From Himantopus leucocephalus (taxonomy: Eukaryota; Chordata; Aves; Charadriiformes; Recurvirostridae), in assembly GCA_003993805.1 (NCBI GenBank), contig RSEF01000003.1, positions 61,975,531-62,039,530 on the forward strand: a stretch of 64,000 bases of DNA, read 5' to 3'. The notes beneath the pieces were generated by a model, which made no database searches, was not told the origin of the DNA, and was given only the letters and a program-made list of their open reading frames with translations. Shown here in pieces: positions 49,001-62,414 of the stretch. Position 1 is the stretch's first letter. Each line of letters opens with the position of its first letter. The position numbers were made by a program, and so were the translations under genes.

Positions 49001-52000
49001 ATACAAACTTGTAAACTGCACCCCTGGCTTCAGTGCTCCGTGATATGCATTGTATATCTCATTCTTCTAGGTAACGTTAACTTGCATTATATTATCCCCA
49101 TCATAGTGCTGTTAGAGATTGCTTTTGCACATATTGGAGAACATAGCCTTATTTTCTGTCTTAAGGCTAAAATGTCCACATTACTTAGTTTACAAACATT
49201 TAGACTCAATGCTCAAATACCGTATGAGACTAATTATGCTTATTAACCCATAGTAGCAATCATAAAACCTTATATTCAAGTAAACCTTTATATACTTTTT
49301 TAATTCTTCTGTTCAAGGTCAAAATACTTTTATGCTTGTTAGAGAAACAAAAAACCCCAAGAATTATTTTTAAGTAGGCCTCTCCAAAGCATAGTTTATT
49401 TCTATTTGTCAATCCATTATTTCATGAATTTTCAGTATAAACAATAAATATCTTCACATAGTTAACATCAGGCAAATAATACTTAGGATCTCAGATATTA
49501 AGGAGAGAAATATACTTTAGTCAGGCAAACTAGGTATAGAAACTTTTGGCTTAATTACAGAAGGGTTTCAGGGTTTTTTTGAGATTTCTGAAACAATCTT
49601 TCTGAATAAGCACGCACAAAATATGGATATACCTTTGGATAAATGTCTGTTATGGGTTCTTTTAATCTCTAAGCCCTTCCCCACAGCCAAGAATTAGATC
49701 AAGGTGAATGTCAGGCAATTAAAAGAAAAAAAAAAAAGACAGTGAATCACCACAACAAAAATCATCATGATAATAAGTAATCTATTTGCTAGCTTTTTGG
49801 AAATTTTGCAATTCTTTTTTATTTGTTAGCTTGCCATACAGCACAGTTTCTTCACCACATGTGATTTAATTTTGAGCAATATGTCATACTCGGGGCAGGA
49901 TAATCTCTGTGATTCAGTCAAGCCAACAGTTAAGAGCATGACTTTTTAGTTTAACTGTGCTCAAAGAGTTTGCTTTGGAGCTCTCTGAGGAGTGCGGAGA
50001 CAGTTAGTTACTCTGGTGAATTTTTTGCTACTGTTTAGACAGTAAGTTTGAGCACATACAATAGATAATGTTCCTGCAGCTACTGGGGTGAAAGACATTG
50101 CAGGTAAATGGAGGACAATGAAGCCTGGTAAGAGATGTGATAACCTTTAGTTTAATCAGATTAGGAATACTTGGGAGCATCTGTATGAATCACTGTTTCA
50201 CATTAGTTTCCCAAAATCTTACACAACAAATAAGACATTAGCATATAAGAACATTTAGGATGAGAACGACGACTCCATTCCTAGTGTACCATAAGCTGGA
50301 AAAAAATATAAATCCTGGGGTTTCTCAGAAAAGATTTTTACAGTACCTACAATGAAGGAATTAATAGGTTAGGATAAATGCAGAAAGAGTAAACCTATCA
50401 TACGAAAAAGGAACTTGGCTTATTTAATATAGTAAAACAAAGGCTAAAAAGGGACATGACTCTTCCTCATAAAATATGAACAACTTAATAGCAGAGAGGG
50501 AAAAACAATGCTGGCACAGGAATAAATAGGAGAAAACTGACCATTAATAAATTAAAGCTGAAAATTGGAAGTCTGTTTCTTGCGTTCTGTGTAAAAGCCC
50601 AGAGAAATGTATAACTAGGGGTAAAAAAATGCAACTGGTTTTGAGGAAAAAAAAATTGATAAATTTAGTTTAAATTTAGGATTCACATTTTTGTGCTGAG
50701 GAAGATAGACTCAAGATACTAAGTATTGTGAAAAAAATGGAGGATTTCTGTCAGGAAAGTATATTTTGATCCCCTTTGCATTTGAAATTAAATTACTCCA
50801 TACAAAAGTCATTGTTTCACGTTCAAGTGTTTCACAACACAGTAGATAATTGCACTTAGTTTCACACTAGGTAGATTGCTTCATATGGTTGGAATAAAGT
50901 TGTGTTTTTGCAAAAATTTCCTGCCTAAAATGGTCATAAAAACATTCTACCATTGGACCTACTGAGGCTGAGCATTTTTAACCAGGAGAGAAGACGGTTT
51001 GGGGCTGAGTTTTTGTTTAAGTTCTTGTATTTGCCTGGAGCTACACAAACATATGTGACTCATCATTTAAGAGGTTTTAAAAAAAAAAAAAAACAGGGAG
51101 AAATTATTTCTGCTATCACTACATAATGAACTTACTGTGAACCAGTAATTGTGATAGTAACCATTTTGGATTTGAAGTAACCAGAGACCTTCCAGAGGTT
51201 CCAATAGAAAGTCAAAAGTAGGCTAACAAGTCAGAAGTACACTATCAAGATATTTTAAAAACAAGCAATTAAGAGAAGAATATAATTTATTTATATCCAT
51301 TCCCCTGCTCCTGTCTCTCACAACTAGGAGACAGGCAAACGTATGTTTGTTTCCCAAAAGGGAAACAAAGAAAGGGGCATGTTTTATATTTTAGAGACTG
51401 CTATAAGGTTTGATTAACAAACATCTTCATCTATTCGCAATGTTCTGTGAAAATCATTTACACGTTGATCCTAGAGTAGCACATTGTTTGAGTTATTAAT
51501 GTCAGCTAGGCATGTATTAGACCCCATGGGTTTTCATAGTTTCTGTTGTGTATTACTTGTGTTATGAAAAACAGCATAATTAAGGTCTTCCACTTCTTAA
51601 TGTATGTGAAAAGATTAACTCGATAAGATGCTGAATACGAAGCAAAAAAATCTGAGGAAGATAAAAGGAAAATGTATTCTCTTCCTCTGAATAGAAGGCA
51701 CAGGTCATTAAAAGCAAATGGGCTTAGCATTACAAAACACTGAACACGCTCTCAAGTGATAGGATTTAATTAGGACAGACAATCAATTCCCACGTCCTTT
51801 AGATTTGTATGTCACGACTTCTCTTTATGGTCTAACATTTGAACTGAATATGTATCCAGGGTAATGAGACTAACAGTTAAATCCTTTTCATTTTCTTGTT
51901 GTTGTTTTGGGGGTTTTTTGAAGTTCACCACATGAATAGTTGAAAATTGGCACTGCCAGTTAGAAAAAACCAGAACCAAGAGACAGCAGAAGGGGAGGGA

Positions 52001-53592
52001 ACTTCTACTTATTCTCCAAAGTTTCTGTTGTCTTCTTGAGAAAGACATGGGAAGCAGCTTGGTAAAAAGAGGCAGCAAGCCTCATCCCAACTATCCAGCT
52101 TTTGCTTTGACCACCTGCTCCACAGCACTGGTGCTCCAGGATATTACATTTGCTTAGCTGGGATTCTTGAAAATTTTTTTGGAATTTCAGGCTTACAGAA
52201 TGCAGTATATTTTGCGCTTTGCCCTCCATCTTCCTTCACCTTTCAGAAGTAAAAAAGTTCTACTTGGGAAAACATATTCATTCTTGTCTTCTTTTTGGGA
52301 ACTACTTAAAAGAGAAAAGAAATCTCAAGTAGCCAGTGAAGTAACAAAAGCATCTTTGGTGCACTGGCTCTTTGAGAAGTCTACAAATCGGTTCTTTTCA
52401 AAAGAAACATTCGTACAGGAAACAGAAAGAAACTTTCTTTAAAATTCATTCTCTTAAAGAACAATTATTTGTCACCCTCTTAAATGTGGTTAAAACGTTT
52501 TCCAAAACTGTTTAATAACAAACATTGCTTTTTTCTTAAGCATCAAAAGCATGTACTGCTAACATATTCTCTGAAGCCAATAAATACCAGCTGATCAGCC
52601 TCGAATCCTTGTAGGAAGTTTAAAACAGCTGTGCTGCAAAATGAGGTGAGAAAAGCAGCAGGAATGGGCTTTGGCAAGCCTGGATTTGTTCATAGTGAAA
52701 CAAAGCAAAGGTTCTAAATTATTTCAGTGCTGGTAACCTGCAAGCTATAACTCCAGCCGTTCGCTTCTGTGATTGAATAGCACACAAGAATGATCCAGCA
52801 GACAAATGAATTCAGCTGCAATTGGGACACAAAACAAATGATGCCTTTATCAAAGTTATTTGTAAAATAAGGGTTCAAATATCTTAAAATATGTCAGTTA
52901 CATCCTCCTGAACCATTTGCACACTCAGAAAACTGGAAGGAAATTAATCCCTGACAGAAATCAAAGCATGCTTACTTAATTAGCTTAATATGAGAGAGAA
53001 AAGCTGTTAGTAGCACTTGAAGACATTATACAAGAAGCATTTCATCCTAAGTATTGTTTTTTGAATCAGCCCTATTCATGGGATGTGATGTTTCAATAAG
53101 TAAGTTGTAACCACCCAGTGTGCTGTTGGGTTTGCCCTCATAGGCAGCCAATCTTATCTTCAGCGTCCTCATTCCATTGCTAAGCATATTCAGTGGCCAA
53201 CCTTATTTAATGGCTTATTTCTTGTAACAGTGACAATCGATAATTGTTTCTCATTTAACAACAGCTTACAGATTCAGTGAAATGTTGTACTGCTGACTTG
53301 AATATTAGCTGTGGCTTTGGCACCTTCTTTTTCCCTGGATTGATTTCTGTCAGTATACATGGACAGCCTTATTTCAGAAAAGTAATACAGAGAGAATGGT
53401 TTTTACTTTGTTAAATCCCAGTTTCAGATCTAACTTCTGCAATAGCTCTTTGAGAGAAAAAGAGGACATAACCTTATTTGATGTTCAGAGGAATAAAAGC
53501 CTCACAGATTCTTACACTTGTGGAAAAAAATAGACAAGTGTTTGTCATAATTCCAGCTCCTTTCTTTGATCTTATTGAATAAAGTTCGAGTG
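46007..53592. other. Long unique AT-rich stretch, no gene seen
   Basis: No recognised gene or LINE. The longest open frame is 173 codons (plus, 46943-47464). Its translation mixes unrelated composition, includes homopolymer-derived Lys runs and shows no domain, so I treat it as chance. Homopolymers: 12 A at 49726-49737 and 15 A at 51079-51093. Two sub-stretches, 48090-48300 and 52560-53330, are rich in SOX, TCF/LEF and homeodomain-like cores and are noted as possible regulatory DNA. Confidence 0.5.
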
Positions 53593-53623
53593 ATTTCTCA
53601 TACAGCTACTGTGTATGAGAAAT
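53593..53623. repeat. Perfect inverted repeat, 12-bp arms, 7-base loop
   Basis: ATTTCTCATACA (53593-53604) and TGTATGAGAAAT (53612-53623) are exact inverted copies with loop GCTACTG. No terminator or RNA-gene context is evident, and the stem is short for a microRNA precursor. Confidence 0.9.
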
Positions 53624-56600
53624 TCAGTTCCAAGTATTAGCCAAAATGGCAAATCACCAAATTAAGTTTTTTTCATCTTCTGTGTTAACTAACTGATTTT
53701 GCTACAGACTAGGTTCCAAAAGAGCATTGCATCATCTTTCCACCAAAGAAAATTGTAATTAGCCTATTCATGATTTTATGCCAACCTGAAAGTTGTCTGT
53801 CATCTCAAAATGCCAATAACATCTCATTGTTTATTTCGAGAAAGCAGTCAGATGAAAAATGTTACTGGCCAGCACTTAACACTACTATTTCAATATACAC
53901 TGTGTCCAGTTTCTTTGGGTCTTGTATTGCACCATATATCCTCCCAGTGCAAATGTACTCTTCCGTTTAGGTTGTTTGCATATGAAAGAATTTTGAAAAT
54001 TTTTTTATTCTCTCTTTTTACAAAACTAATGTTCCAGAAAGTCTCAAGTGAAAGGATGCCAAGTATATATTGTCATTCAAGAAACCCTGGACAGACATTC
54101 ATTGATATGTTTCTTGGCACTTTCTAATCTCCTCCCAAAAACATTTCTGCTCCTATTGAGGCTCTTGGTGAAATGCGCTTAGAAAATAATGGGATGCAGG
54201 ACGATACTTCAACCTTTGCCCAGAACTATCGAGTAGAAACATCATCATAAGAATGAAGAAACTTGGCTTCTCAAAGCTTAAACTCCGTTTGCCTTTCTCT
54301 GTTCAGACTTGTTGTTATCAGCTACTTCAGGCAGAATGAGATTTCTGGACACCAGAAGTTCTTAAATACTGTTTCCTTGTGCTCCCTTACATACACCCTG
54401 TAAGAATTAGGGACTCAAGGGCTGGTTCCACGTGGACCAGTTCAGGAGGGCACATAGTTAGAAGCCACTGGGAGAAGAATCAGAGGAGGCAGGGCAGAAC
54501 ATGTGAAGGTCGAAAAGAAGCGGTCCCAGAGATGGAGCAGGGTAAGAAACATTCACCAGACAACACTGAGGTTAAGAGCAGAGAAAGCTTATGGTTACTG
54601 GGAGCCTTTTAATATCTTAGTGTTTCAGGACTTGATCACAACAGTATATCTGAGCAGGATGGTTTCCTTATACCCAGGAGCTCCTTATTTGCTCCACAAT
54701 TGGAGCTATCTAGCCATAATTCGGTGCTTTGTCTCTGACCCAGACACCTCTTTCCAGTTATAATCCTTCATTTCACACCCAGGGCCCCTGCAGCAACACT
54801 TCTTCCCAAGCTTCATATCTCACTCCCCTATTCCACAGGGGGAGATGGATCCCCCACCCACTTGCCCCTATGTAAGAATGGCTACTGTCATGGATTTAGT
54901 TTCTTGACAAAACAAGAGAATTAGAAAATTTCCTATTAGAAATAAGAAATTGGCCTTGGCACAATTACTGGCTTCTATTTGGAAGAAAAAAATGGGTAAA
55001 ATTCCTGGCTGCTGGAAGACAATATGGCCTGCCAACATTTCAACTTGATTGACTATATATACACCTGATTTTTATTCTTGGCAAGGTAAACTCTGTATAC
55101 CAGGTGTGTATTAATTTGTTAATTATTTTTTTTAAATTAAATATAGTCAGCACCTATATGCTCGTAGCTGGATGAGAACACCTCTTGAAAAGATAATACC
55201 TTGGCACACAGGATCCAGATTCTGACACAGTATTTCTAGTGCACAGCCCAGGGAACCCAGATGGTTAGCTACAGATATTATGACTTGTAGCTAGCAGACC
55301 CAGGTTATACTAAATTCCTCACAATCTCTGATCTAGAAAACATGATGGGGTAAGTAGAAGCAGAGATAGGAATTTGCCGATATGCATCATATGCATTTCT
55401 GTACTGGTGCCTGTTGCCTGGGAGATGCTCTCACATATTCTTAAGGTTGAGCAGAGATCTGGGCATCTGTTAGAGACTGTAGCTCTGATCTTTGTTGCAA
55501 AAATCTTCAGGAAGGAACTGGAGGTAAGAAAGAGCTCAGGCCATTGAGTCCTTAAATCAATATCGGTGATAGTAGGAATCAAGAGTAACACAAGTATGCA
55601 AGGAGATTACAAAAAGTATCCAAAGTAAAAACATATAAAAAATTCCTCTCTGAGTAGGACAGTAATGTCATTGTCAACTTTAGCCCAATGAAAATAAAAG
55701 TTAATAAAGTTCACAGCTTTCTGATTTTTTTTTTTTAATGTTCTGTTGGTATATATGGTCAATCACTTCCAATGGATTAAGCTGCCAGGACAGTTTGATG
55801 GTTTCTGAAGGACCCATTACATTTCTTTGTGTTCTGCCTTTGCAAATTACTAGCAGAGTAGTTAGTGTAGATGACAACAGTCTGCCCTACAATAGGGCGT
55901 CACAGAAAATAATCGGTTCTGAAAAAAAAGTTAAAAATCAGAATTGTTAAACTTTCCATATTATCACCTTGAAAAAGAAAGGAAGTACAAGCTTAATAAC
56001 TCTAAGCAATAGTTTATCAGTAACATACCCAGAAACTTGTGGCATCAAGTATTAGATCCAAGTATATTTTACAGCGTTTTAAGTTGCATCACATCTTACC
56101 TTGGTTATTTGTTTGGGTTGTCTTCCTTTTTTTTTTTTACCCTTGCACTGAATTTACTATATTCGGTATCATTTATGATGGATGATTAGAAGTGACTAAA
56201 TGTTAACAATGAGTAAACTCACATCTGTATCATACCTTTATTGCACACAATACAGAGTTGGTACTGGGGGCACTTAGCATAACATTAAAAAAAAAACCAA
56301 ACCAAAGAAAGGAGAATGTACTGTATGATCTCTCTCTCCTCCCAACATACCTCTGCTTTAAATAGCAAAGAAACACATACACAGGGGTATTTTCTAAAAA
56401 ATAGGAATGACATCTTGTTTGATAGGATTGATGTTCTCAATAGTTAAAAGCTTTTGAATACATAGGTCTGTGAGACATCTGAATCCTGGTCATGTTTACT
56501 GGACTGTGTTTTTCCCTTGCAAAGGCAGCATGGAATGCAGTGTGGTAAAGCTTCATTTTGGGGAATACAAAATTCATGAACGTTGCCCACACACACAGGC

Positions 56601-57433
56601 AGAGCCATGGTGGGCCCTAGAGCACAGAGGGCCAGCTTGGGACTGCTTCAGCTCAGGAGTAGGGCCAAGCAGAGCCACCTTCCCTCCTCCTCCTCTGCTC
56701 TACTCCATACGTGGGGCCCTCCCCTTTTCTAGGTGAGGGTATCAGCAGCAGGAGGAAGCAGGACATGCCACAGCATCGCCTCGTTGCTATTTGTTTCCAT
56801 CATGTTCAGACTAGAATTAGATGTGAGGCACAGCCAGACCATGCTGTTGCACTGGGTGGGTCCTTCCATGCACCCTTACCAGGGGCTGAGTTACGCCTTG
56901 GAGTTACTGAAACAAGTGGCAAAACCCAGTCAGCTTCAGAGGAGGTGCCCCAGTTTTACTGTGAATGGGAAACTGAGTACACCTCAAATTAGCCATCTAC
57001 AGATCCAGGCGTTTTCCAAGCTAGCTGTCAGTGTAAGAGACAGAGAGCACCTGAAGGTGATTCACTGCCTGTGAAGGGCATATCTAAAATGTGTGGAATG
57101 AGTCACCCTCCGAATATGCTCTTTTCTCTCTTTGCCTCTCTCCTCCGACTACAGGAAGAGCTTAGCCAATAAAGTAAGCACCTAACATGAAGAGGGTCAT
57201 TGATAGGTACAATATAACCCACCCTAACTCTATATCCTTGCCTTCACCAAGATGACTGATGGAAATAGGGTTCATTCATTAACCAAAACTACCACTGAGC
57301 AGGCAGAGTTTTCTACTGAGCTGCTCCTTTCGTGCTCCATTTTATTTTGCAGGAAGCAGCCGTTCAAGTGACTATCTTGTTGCACTATTTCTGCGCTCAT
57401 TCCCAATAGCAAAGGCATGTCTAAATGGTAAGG
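53624..57433. other. Unique DNA, no gene seen
   Basis: Open frames reach 105-113 codons (53810-54127 and 56733-57074) without domains. A moderately GC-rich patch lies at 56580-56960. Homopolymers: T run 55725-55736, T run 56127-56138, and an A run with CCAAACCAAAG tail at 56286-56308. Confidence 0.5.
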
Positions 57434-57449
57434 AATTGCATATGCAATT
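57434..57449. promoter_or_regulatory. 16-bp perfect palindrome resembling a POU-dimer site
   Basis: AATTGCATATGCAATT is identical to its reverse complement. Its core TGCATATGCA contains two overlapping octamer-like half sites, similar to the known palindromic Oct-factor site ATGCATATGCAT. A regulatory role is inferred from the motif only. Confidence 0.35.
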
Positions 57450-59010
57450 AACTTATTCTAATTTCCCTGAGAATAAGAAATAAATTACTTTGATAGGAGT
57501 TAAATGTAATTTTGAGTACGCTCACGTATTTTGGCCATTCATTAAGTGTGCATGTTGTTTTTTTCTGCCTCGTGACCTTTGTGACATCAAAAGACACTCT
57601 TTTGTTGTTCAGGCACATTAGCAATTCTAAAACTTACGTCTTGATCGCAGGTTCCTATTGTTCATCAGGACTCTGTATTATACATTCCTCAGTAGAAAAA
57701 AACCCGCAGTCAAATGTCTTGTGGGAACAAAATGTGTGTCTTAATTTTAACTGAGACAATGCATAGCCAACTGTTCTTTAAACTGTAATTATTAGGCCTG
57801 AACAAGCATCCATTGAAGACATCTACATTGTTGGTACCCTGGTGAGATCACTTGGAAAGAAAATGGTTAGTGGTGTACAACAATATGCTAAAATGCCCAG
57901 AGGAATTAGGACGCTTCCTTAGTGTTGCCTGTAAACTTCTCTTATTGGCTTGCCTTTTCTTGTATATGCCACTCATAATTAACTACAGCAAAAGAGGGCT
58001 CAGCAAGGAAAAGCAATTTATCTGAAAGCCTCTATTCTTTTCCCAAAATGTATGAAGGCTTATTTTGTACTTCCAGTTGGCCAGCATTTCCTTTTTGTTT
58101 GCAGAATAATGATATGATTGTCTCAAATAATAGAAGAGCTTCTAGGGAAGTTCAAAGATGCTATAAATTTGCACTCATCTTTGCTGTAGCAGCTTCCAAA
58201 CTGGTAAGGAGTCACTACCCTTCCTGCCTAGAAGTGAGAAGCATGTATGATCACAACATTAATTACTGGAGGTTTCAGCAGCTCTCTCCTGTGATGAAAA
58301 AAAAACTTAATTAGGAGCTTTGTATCTTTTTGGCAACAAAATATCCAGTAAGTGGTATCATCCATATAATGCAATCTGTGCTAGTATCCTGCATTCCTTT
58401 GTAGGAAAGTAGTTTCTTCCTTCATCTGTTGGAGACAACCATTGCTTCCAGTTTTCTTGAGGACAGTTATTAGTGTTGGGGAAGTTTCTGGACTTGTCCA
58501 GCTTCTGCACCAGGCAGAGCGTTTGATATGGTAGATGTTGTCTAAAAGGATCATGTATACAGCAAGTAAAATATATTAAAAGAAGCAAGAGACTGTGTAA
58601 GTGACAAATATGCAGATCAAAAGCTCTTCCACAGAAATTATGAGCCCTGAGAGAGAGGTTAAGTAAAAGCCCTGCACTTGACCAATTTTTCATGTGAGCC
58701 TTCAGAAAATGGTTAAACACAGATAGCTTGCACTGGCCCAAGGAGGAACCCACTGTCCGTAAACAAACGTTACACTTATGAATGAGACTTGGGCTTGCAG
58801 GAGTCTGTTTTTTCCCTGTTATGTTTTGTTTTTTAAATGTTAATGTCAAGTTGTCTTTAAAAAGAGGACAAGCACTCCCATAGGCACAAACATAAAAAGA
58901 CTACATCACTTTCCTCTCAACCGCACCTTCACTGGAGTGTCCACATGTTTGGTCTGGACTGTTTCATCAGTGCCCTTGTCCTCAGTGCCAAATGTCAAAG
59001 ACACATCAAG
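57450..59010. other. Unique DNA, no gene seen
   Basis: A minus-strand open frame of 163 codons (58358-58849) has no recognisable domain and no promoter or splice support. I treat it as chance. Confidence 0.5.
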
Positions 59011-59075
59011 CCTGAACAAAAGTCCACTGAAATCAGTAGAAAACCCTCCAAGAATTTTTGTGAGCAATGGATCCA
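59011..59075. repeat. Palindromic amniote repeat, degraded
   Basis: CCTGAACAAAAGTCCACTGA followed by AATCAGTAGAAAACCCTCC and then GAGCAATGGATCCAGCTG follows the remembered order CCTGAxCCAAAGCCCACTGAAGTCAATGGAAAACTCCC and a mirror arm ending GGATCAGGC. The inverted relation between the arms is only partly preserved. Confidence 0.45.
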
Positions 59076-62000
59076 GCTGTTAACTTACAGGTCATTGCCA
59101 AGATGAACTGAAGAGGCGCCTGCTGCCAGTAATATACTGACTTCCTAAAGGCTTGCATGTTTATTATGAAAAAAATCGTATGAATGATTCTGTCTCCTAA
59201 GCGGTATAGAAAGAAACAAAGTGAATTTTTCAGACTGAAAGGAAAAAACCTGGAAAAAAGTAATTACTGCAAAAGACAAGTTATTGTGTGAAGCCCAACA
59301 CTTCTGTGATCAGGTTAATGCCTTGCCTTCCTCTCCTCACAGAATGTAAGTGCCTGGCAAATGTGAAAAATGTATATTCAATGCTATTTTAAAGTTAAAA
59401 AAACCCCCAAAGGTGTTTGTAAATCTGCAAGCCCTAAAATCAGCCTAACCAAGGTTATTCAAACTGAATTTCAGGTGACTGATTCTGTGTTAAGACCTCC
59501 TCCTGCTAATTTTTAGCAGTTCGGAGTAATTATTTTGGCAGAAATTATAAAACAATGAAAACAGACTTTATGTAGTGGAAAGATGACAAACACTTCTGAA
59601 CTCTCACAGAACTGACAGTGAGTACTGCTTAAGTGCTGTCTGTTCCAGAGACAAAAAAGCTGCTCTTCTTATGTTTGGGTTTGCAAAACGACCTGTGTTA
59701 TCTTGATTTGCGCCTCAATGAATCATTCAAGTGTTTTACAACAGGTCATTAAAGGTAAAGGGAAACTGTTTAGTGAATTGTCAGTGTGTACAAAATGTTT
59801 GTTTTGCTTAAATAACATTCCCACATAAAGGATGTTTGGAGTCACTGTTTAGCAAAAGGAAAACAATATTGGACTTTAAAAACACCAAGACCCACAGCAC
59901 AAATAAGTGAAAACTGCAGTGATTAGCTGTATACTGAATGCAGTAGCTATATTTGGCAAAGACAGAGCTCCCAGCATCTAAATAATGTTCAAGAGCAGAA
60001 GGCTTTTTTTCCAAGTCAAAGATTTAAATGATTTTTCCGTCCACAACTTAAACAGCATTTTTTAAATTGTATTTACCCTCTATTTGTCATGGGCCACCAG
60101 CCATATCATTTTGGTTTATCTGCTGACTCAGACTGCCAGGTAATAATTCCTTTCACTCAAACCTCTTGGAGAAATGAAGAGAATGGGTGAATTATTTTAA
60201 ACAAGTTCCCAATCTACAGTTATTCAGCCTGTACCACTGAGTACCAGTCCTCCCTATTGATTCCATTTCTCATTCCAAAGTGGATTAAAAATCCTGTGTT
60301 GCAGTCTGATACCTTAAAGTGTTATTACCTTCTGTTGACAGAGCAGTATAGTAGCTTAATGTTGTCTTTAAATAGACATGTTTCTATCCTTTCTCCACAT
60401 AGGCAGAAGGTATTGTCTTCCTTGTCCTCTGAAATAAATCATGTAAGGGATGGTTATAAATCAGAATGCTAAATCTGAGGATGAAACCTTATGGACATCT
60501 ACCTTCCACCCCTTTCTTCTGTGCTAGTGATATTGTAGGAGAAAAGATACTGACAGAAGGAAGTTTCCCTCCTATCTGTCACTGCAGGCTAATCTCGTGC
60601 CTGCACACGCTGCCGTAGCCATCTGCGAGACTCTGCTATTGCCCTGAATTATATTCAGTTCTTGTATTGCCAAACCTTCCTGTCTGCTTTACTTGAACAT
60701 TTCCCCTCAAAGCATGCTGTTAGACTTGTTCTCTGCTGTTTGAGATGTCAAAGCTTTATTGACTAGTAGTTATTCAGCATTTGTCAGACTTTCTCACTGT
60801 CCCAGACCCACACTGGGGTCAGGACACTCCTTAGACATAATGCCTTGGCACCAGAATTGCATATTCATCACTCAGAGAAACACCACAAAGCAGCATATCT
60901 AGAGGCAGTCCAAAGGTGGCAAAAGTTGCCTGGGTAGCCAGTGAGAGTAAGATAGCACTGTCACACAGATCAGGTGAGACCCTATGCATGTATTTAAGAT
61001 GAAGTTACTTGTGTTCCAGGCTGAATACAGAAGCTGGACAGGACACAACTGGAGAAAAGATCATCAGGGGCATCAGCGTACCAGCTTCCATGGAACTAAG
61101 GAGGTGGATGGGTGGATAATGAGCTTCAGCTTCCCACTTAGCCTTGCAGACACATGATCCATCAGCCATAATATTTAGTGGTGCAGCACCGTGGTAAACG
61201 CAGCTGAGTGTAGATGCACATGTTTCTGAACCTCTGTGAATGGTGTACATATTCCTTTCTGCCTTATCGTCGGTATCCCAGCTTAAAAACAGTGCAATAC
61301 CCTCTTACGAAAGCCTTCAAGTGTATGAGTGATCTGAGATCATACAAACATTCCACAATAGTGCACATAGTTGTATTGCAGCCATTTTTGCAGAATTCAC
61401 TATGCTTAAGCAAAGTTTTTCACAATTTCTTCTGCACTCAGTGGTGATGTCAAGGGAAACCACCTCCTGTGTTGTGTCAATAACATTTGTGCCTACGGCA
61501 GTCCTGGAAAGACAGATGGGATCTTCAGTCTGGGTATAGAGAGAACTCTAACACTCAGTTGTTTCATTCTTCATGATTAACTTCTTGCTTTTTATCACTC
61601 TAGCACTATAGCCCACATTGTGTTTGAATGAAGTCAGGACTGGCTTAATTAATGAAAACTGCAGAAAACAGTACATAATTGGGCACTTTAGAAAAGGTAT
61701 GAAGAGAGAGATTAGATATACTAAAAATTTGGCATTGTTCCTAAACTTAGAATAATCTATTATTTGTATCTTAAACGTATTTTAGTGCATCATGAAGAAA
61801 TAAATAGGGATCTGTTCACCAGTGAGGTCACTGTCACTGTTCATTCTTCTGCACTGCTTTACCCTTCAACAGGAGTGCTCGATCTGTACTTGCATGAGGC
61901 TTCTAGTTTAAGTGCTCATCAGTACGAATGAAAGTCACAAAATACCATGAGCACATCTTGCTGGTCTTAACACTGGAGAGATATTTTTTGAAATATTAGT

Positions 62001-62356
62001 TGCTGGTTGAGTTGGAGTAAGCTGAAACATACAAATACTACTAAAAGCACACATCCCAGTCAAAACACTGAGTTGTTCAAAGCTGGTGTACCACAGGTGT
62101 CTTCTAAACTCAGTCAAACCTGTGATCAGCTGCTGGTGCCTTCAGATGTCCTCTTCTGCTCTGATCAGGACTATGGGGAACATAAAATGAAGGGTCACCA
62201 CAGGAATCCTTTTTCTTCCTCTTTGAATCTAACATCAGTGTTCAGAAGCTGAACTGCACTTTCATCCTCTCTCTTGCAGTCATGCCACCTTCCTTAAGCT
62301 TTATGGGAAGATGATCATGTTCACAAATGTCTGGACCCATTCGTCGTTGCCTTGGT
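59076..62356. other. Unique DNA, no gene seen
   Basis: Open frames are under 85 codons. No repeats or RNA genes were recognised. Confidence 0.5.
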
Positions 62357-62376
62357 AACTATGAACGTTCATAGTT
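62357..62376. repeat. Perfect 20-bp palindrome
   Basis: AACTATGAACGTTCATAGTT reads the same on both strands, with no spacer. The flanking bases break the symmetry. It lies about 40 bases from the CR1-like fragment that begins near 62415. Confidence 0.95.
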
Positions 62377-62414
62377 CTAAAAAGTCAGGGGAACTCTATC
62401 ATATGGATGCTCTA

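Noticed and set aside
58358..58849. 163-codon minus-strand open frame
   Set aside because: No domain or gene context; composition is typical of non-coding translation.
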